NCBI RefSeq assembly: GCF_034113385.1
Contig: NZ_JAXEXL010000011.1
Span: 1-64,000 of the forward strand
Reading direction: 5' to 3'
Length of the DNA: 64,000 bases
Source: Atopobium sp034113385
Lineage (GTDB): Bacteria; Actinomycetota; Coriobacteriia; Coriobacteriales; Atopobiaceae
Shown here: in pieces, positions 62,844 to 64,000 of the stretch
Layout: each line of letters begins with the position of its first letter
How positions within the stretch are numbered: the first letter of the stretch is position 1
Position numbers and translations under genes: made by a program
Notes under the pieces: model-generated
The model's input: only the letters and a program-made list of their open reading frames with translations
What the model was told of the DNA's origin: nothing
Databases searched by the model: none

Positions 62844-63811
62844 TCTCGACACCCGATGGCAAGAAGCAAAAAATACTTGATGACTTTAGCCTTGATTTAG
62901 AGTTCGGCATTGGTCTTGGCAATGACTTTAAGCTCGCGGGAATCAATGAGCGCTTGGCTCTTGGCTCGCGTGTATGGATACCTAATACAGAGTATGGCGG
63001 TGTAATCGATGATGATAACCCATCGCGTACCGTAAAGGGCGACTCTATCTATTATCATGGCAGGACTTGGCAGGGGATATTAGAGGGTAATATCGTTATG
63101 CCTGATAGCGGTCATGACTACCTCACTTTATCGGGCACCTGCAATGGACTAATTAAGGCACTCATTGACCGTAGCAAACTATCGGATGTATTTACGGTAT
63201 CCATCGCAACAAGCCCATCTATCAGCAATTACAAATTCAACCGCTATATTGACCTCTACACCGCGATTCGGGGGATGCTCGCAAGTGTCAACCAGCGTTT
63301 AGAGATTAAAGCTGTTGATGGTGCGATTGTTCTAAATTCAAAAGAAATTACCGACTGGGGCGATTTGCTTGGTGCGGAGAATGTAGCTTTTTCGGCGCGA
63401 CGTAATAACCGACCTGTGAATCACCTTGTTTGTCTTGGAAAAGGCGAGCTTAAAGAGCGCGAGGTAGTCCATCTTTTCGCTGATGAAAAGGGCAATATTA
63501 GCCAAACACAGAGCTTATTTGGGCTTGACCACGTGGGGCAGGTATATGACATAAGTTCTAAGTCTGGCTCGGAGCTTTTGTCGGCTGGTAAGTCTAAGCT
63601 GAAAAAATTACAAGAAGATAAGAATACCGCTAAGGCTGTTCTACCTGATGCAGTCGGTATGTCTGTTGGCGATTCTGTTACAGCAGTATCCACTACATAT
63701 GGTTTGAGAGCTAAAGCCAATATCACAGGTGTTGTATTAAAGATACAGAACGGGTTTTGTTCGGTCACACCGAAAGCGGACGGGCGGGCTGATACGGTCG
63801 ATTATACGTAA
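62831..63811 (+). CDS. Gp37-like tail protein
   Basis: A 326-residue protein resembling the siphovirus ReqiPepy6 Gp37-like family, a baseplate hub protein following Dit. Features: FGIGLGNDFKLAG, YHGRTWQGILEGNIV, a beta-rich core (SARRNNRPVNHLVCLGKGEL) and a C-terminal OB-like part (VTAVSTTYGLRAKANITGVV). It may form the tail tip with receptor-binding proteins encoded beyond the window. It overlaps the Dit gene by 13 bases. Confidence 0.78.
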   Translation: MDIVISTPDGKKQKILDDFSLDLEFGIGLGNDFKLAGINERLALGSRVWIPNTEYGGVIDDDNPSRTVKGDSIYYHGRTWQGILEGNIVMPDSGHDYLTLSGTCNGLIKALIDRSKLSDVFTVSIATSPSISNYKFNRYIDLYTAIRGMLASVNQRLEIKAVDGAIVLNSKEITDWGDLLGAENVAFSARRNNRPVNHLVCLGKGELKEREVVHLFADEKGNISQTQSLFGLDHVGQVYDISSKSGSELLSAGKSKLKKLQEDKNTAKAVLPDAVGMSVGDSVTAVSTTYGLRAKANITGVVLKIQNGFCSVTPKADGRADTVDYT

Positions 63812-63820
63812 GGATTTGTT

Positions 63821-64000
63821 ATGCCAAAAATTGAGGGAGTCACCCAGTACAAATGCGATAGATGCAAAAAAGAGGAGAACGTACTCCCAAATGACCCTGC
63901 GGGGGATAAGTGGGAGACGGTGCGGCGCATTGATAGTAATGGGAATGAAGTAACCGCAATTCTCTGTAAAGAATGCGCAGATAAATACCGTGATTTTGTT
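63821..64000 (+). CDS. Zinc-binding phage protein (3' end outside window)
   Basis: The first 60 residues are visible (MPKIEGVTQYKCDRCKKEEN, later LCKECADKYRDFV). Two Cys pairs (CDRC, CKEC) indicate a zinc ribbon. AAGGA lies upstream of the ATG. It lies in the tail-tip region, but the function is unknown and the end is cut by the window. Confidence 0.6.
   Translation, partial: MPKIEGVTQYKCDRCKKEENVLPNDPAGDKWETVRRIDSNGNEVTAILCKECADKYRDFV

Larger units (their letters stand above)
37576..64000. mobile_element. Integrated temperate siphophage (right end outside window)
   Basis: A continuous phage gene order: recombinase, lipoprotein and repressor leftward; Cro, recombination, replication and small early genes rightward; terminator; then terminase, portal, protease, capsid, connectors, tail tube, chaperones, tape measure, Dit and a Gp37-like protein. 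This fits an HK97-type, cos-packaging siphovirus. Apart from the truncated ParB/methyltransferase gene, every module seen is open and full length, so it may be inducible. Receptor-binding, holin and lysin genes must lie beyond base 64000. Confidence 0.95.

Noticed and set aside
37615..64000. CRISPR array, toxin-antitoxin pair or diversity-generating retroelement
   Set aside because: I looked for repeat-spacer arrays, paired small toxin/antitoxin genes and reverse transcriptase motifs and found none. The repeats at 44493-44719 are coding and not spacer-like.

Overview
The window has two parts: about 37.5 kb of bacterial core chromosome, then about 26.4 kb of a temperate siphophage (HK97-like head, long non-contractile tail) that runs off the right edge. 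The host looks like a moderately low-GC Gram-positive of the actinobacterial class Coriobacteriia, possibly Atopobiaceae. This is an inference from the mix of genes: a long RpoD with a charged N-terminus, a class III fructose-1,6-bisphosphatase, an LPXTG surface protein, a YkuD L,D-transpeptidase and a PASTA protein. No rRNA is present to confirm it.

Core region. Bases 1-5496 hold smc (5' end missing), ftsY and ffh: chromosome condensation and the SRP targeting pathway. An L,D-transpeptidase (minus) converges on ffh. A TrmH-family RNA methyltransferase (plus) converges on ftsH across a hairpin terminator; ftsH and the class III fbp are both on the minus strand. A plus-strand run follows: ileS with a short hairpin-bearing leader, lspA, an RluA-family pseudouridine synthase, a membrane glycosyltransferase, an IMP dehydrogenase of the Tritrichomonas foetus type, a sortase-anchored surface protein, leuS and a zinc-ribbon/PASTA membrane protein. 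From 26148 a clear promoter and a leader hairpin introduce the long operon rimP-nusA-infB-rbfA-nrnA-truB-ribF-dnaG-rpoD. ylxR is missing after nusA, but NusA carries an extra Cys/His tail.

Phage region. rpoD is followed by a tRNA-Asn(GTT) gene, which is the prophage boundary. The large serine recombinase gene reads into this tRNA, and its last 13 codons and stop lie inside it. A leftward lysogeny operon (repressor, Tat lipoprotein, recombinase) faces a rightward early operon (Cro-like protein, small regulators, RusA, DUF1351, ERF annealase, SSB, replication initiator with internal repeats, DnaC-like loader, HNH, small zinc proteins, Dam-type methylase, second HNH). A strong terminator at 48311 closes the early module. 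A G-rich segment follows, then a ParB-like domain that has lost its methyltransferase half, and then the late genes: TerS, TerL, portal, ClpP-like protease, capsid, connectors, tail tube, tail chaperones with a probable -1 frameshift, tape measure, Dit and a Gp37-like tail protein.

The observations most worth follow-up are the Tat lipoprotein co-transcribed with the repressor, the recombinase ending inside its tRNA target, the repeat arrays inside the replication initiator gene, the truncated ParB/methyltransferase, and the leader hairpins of ileS and the nusA operon.
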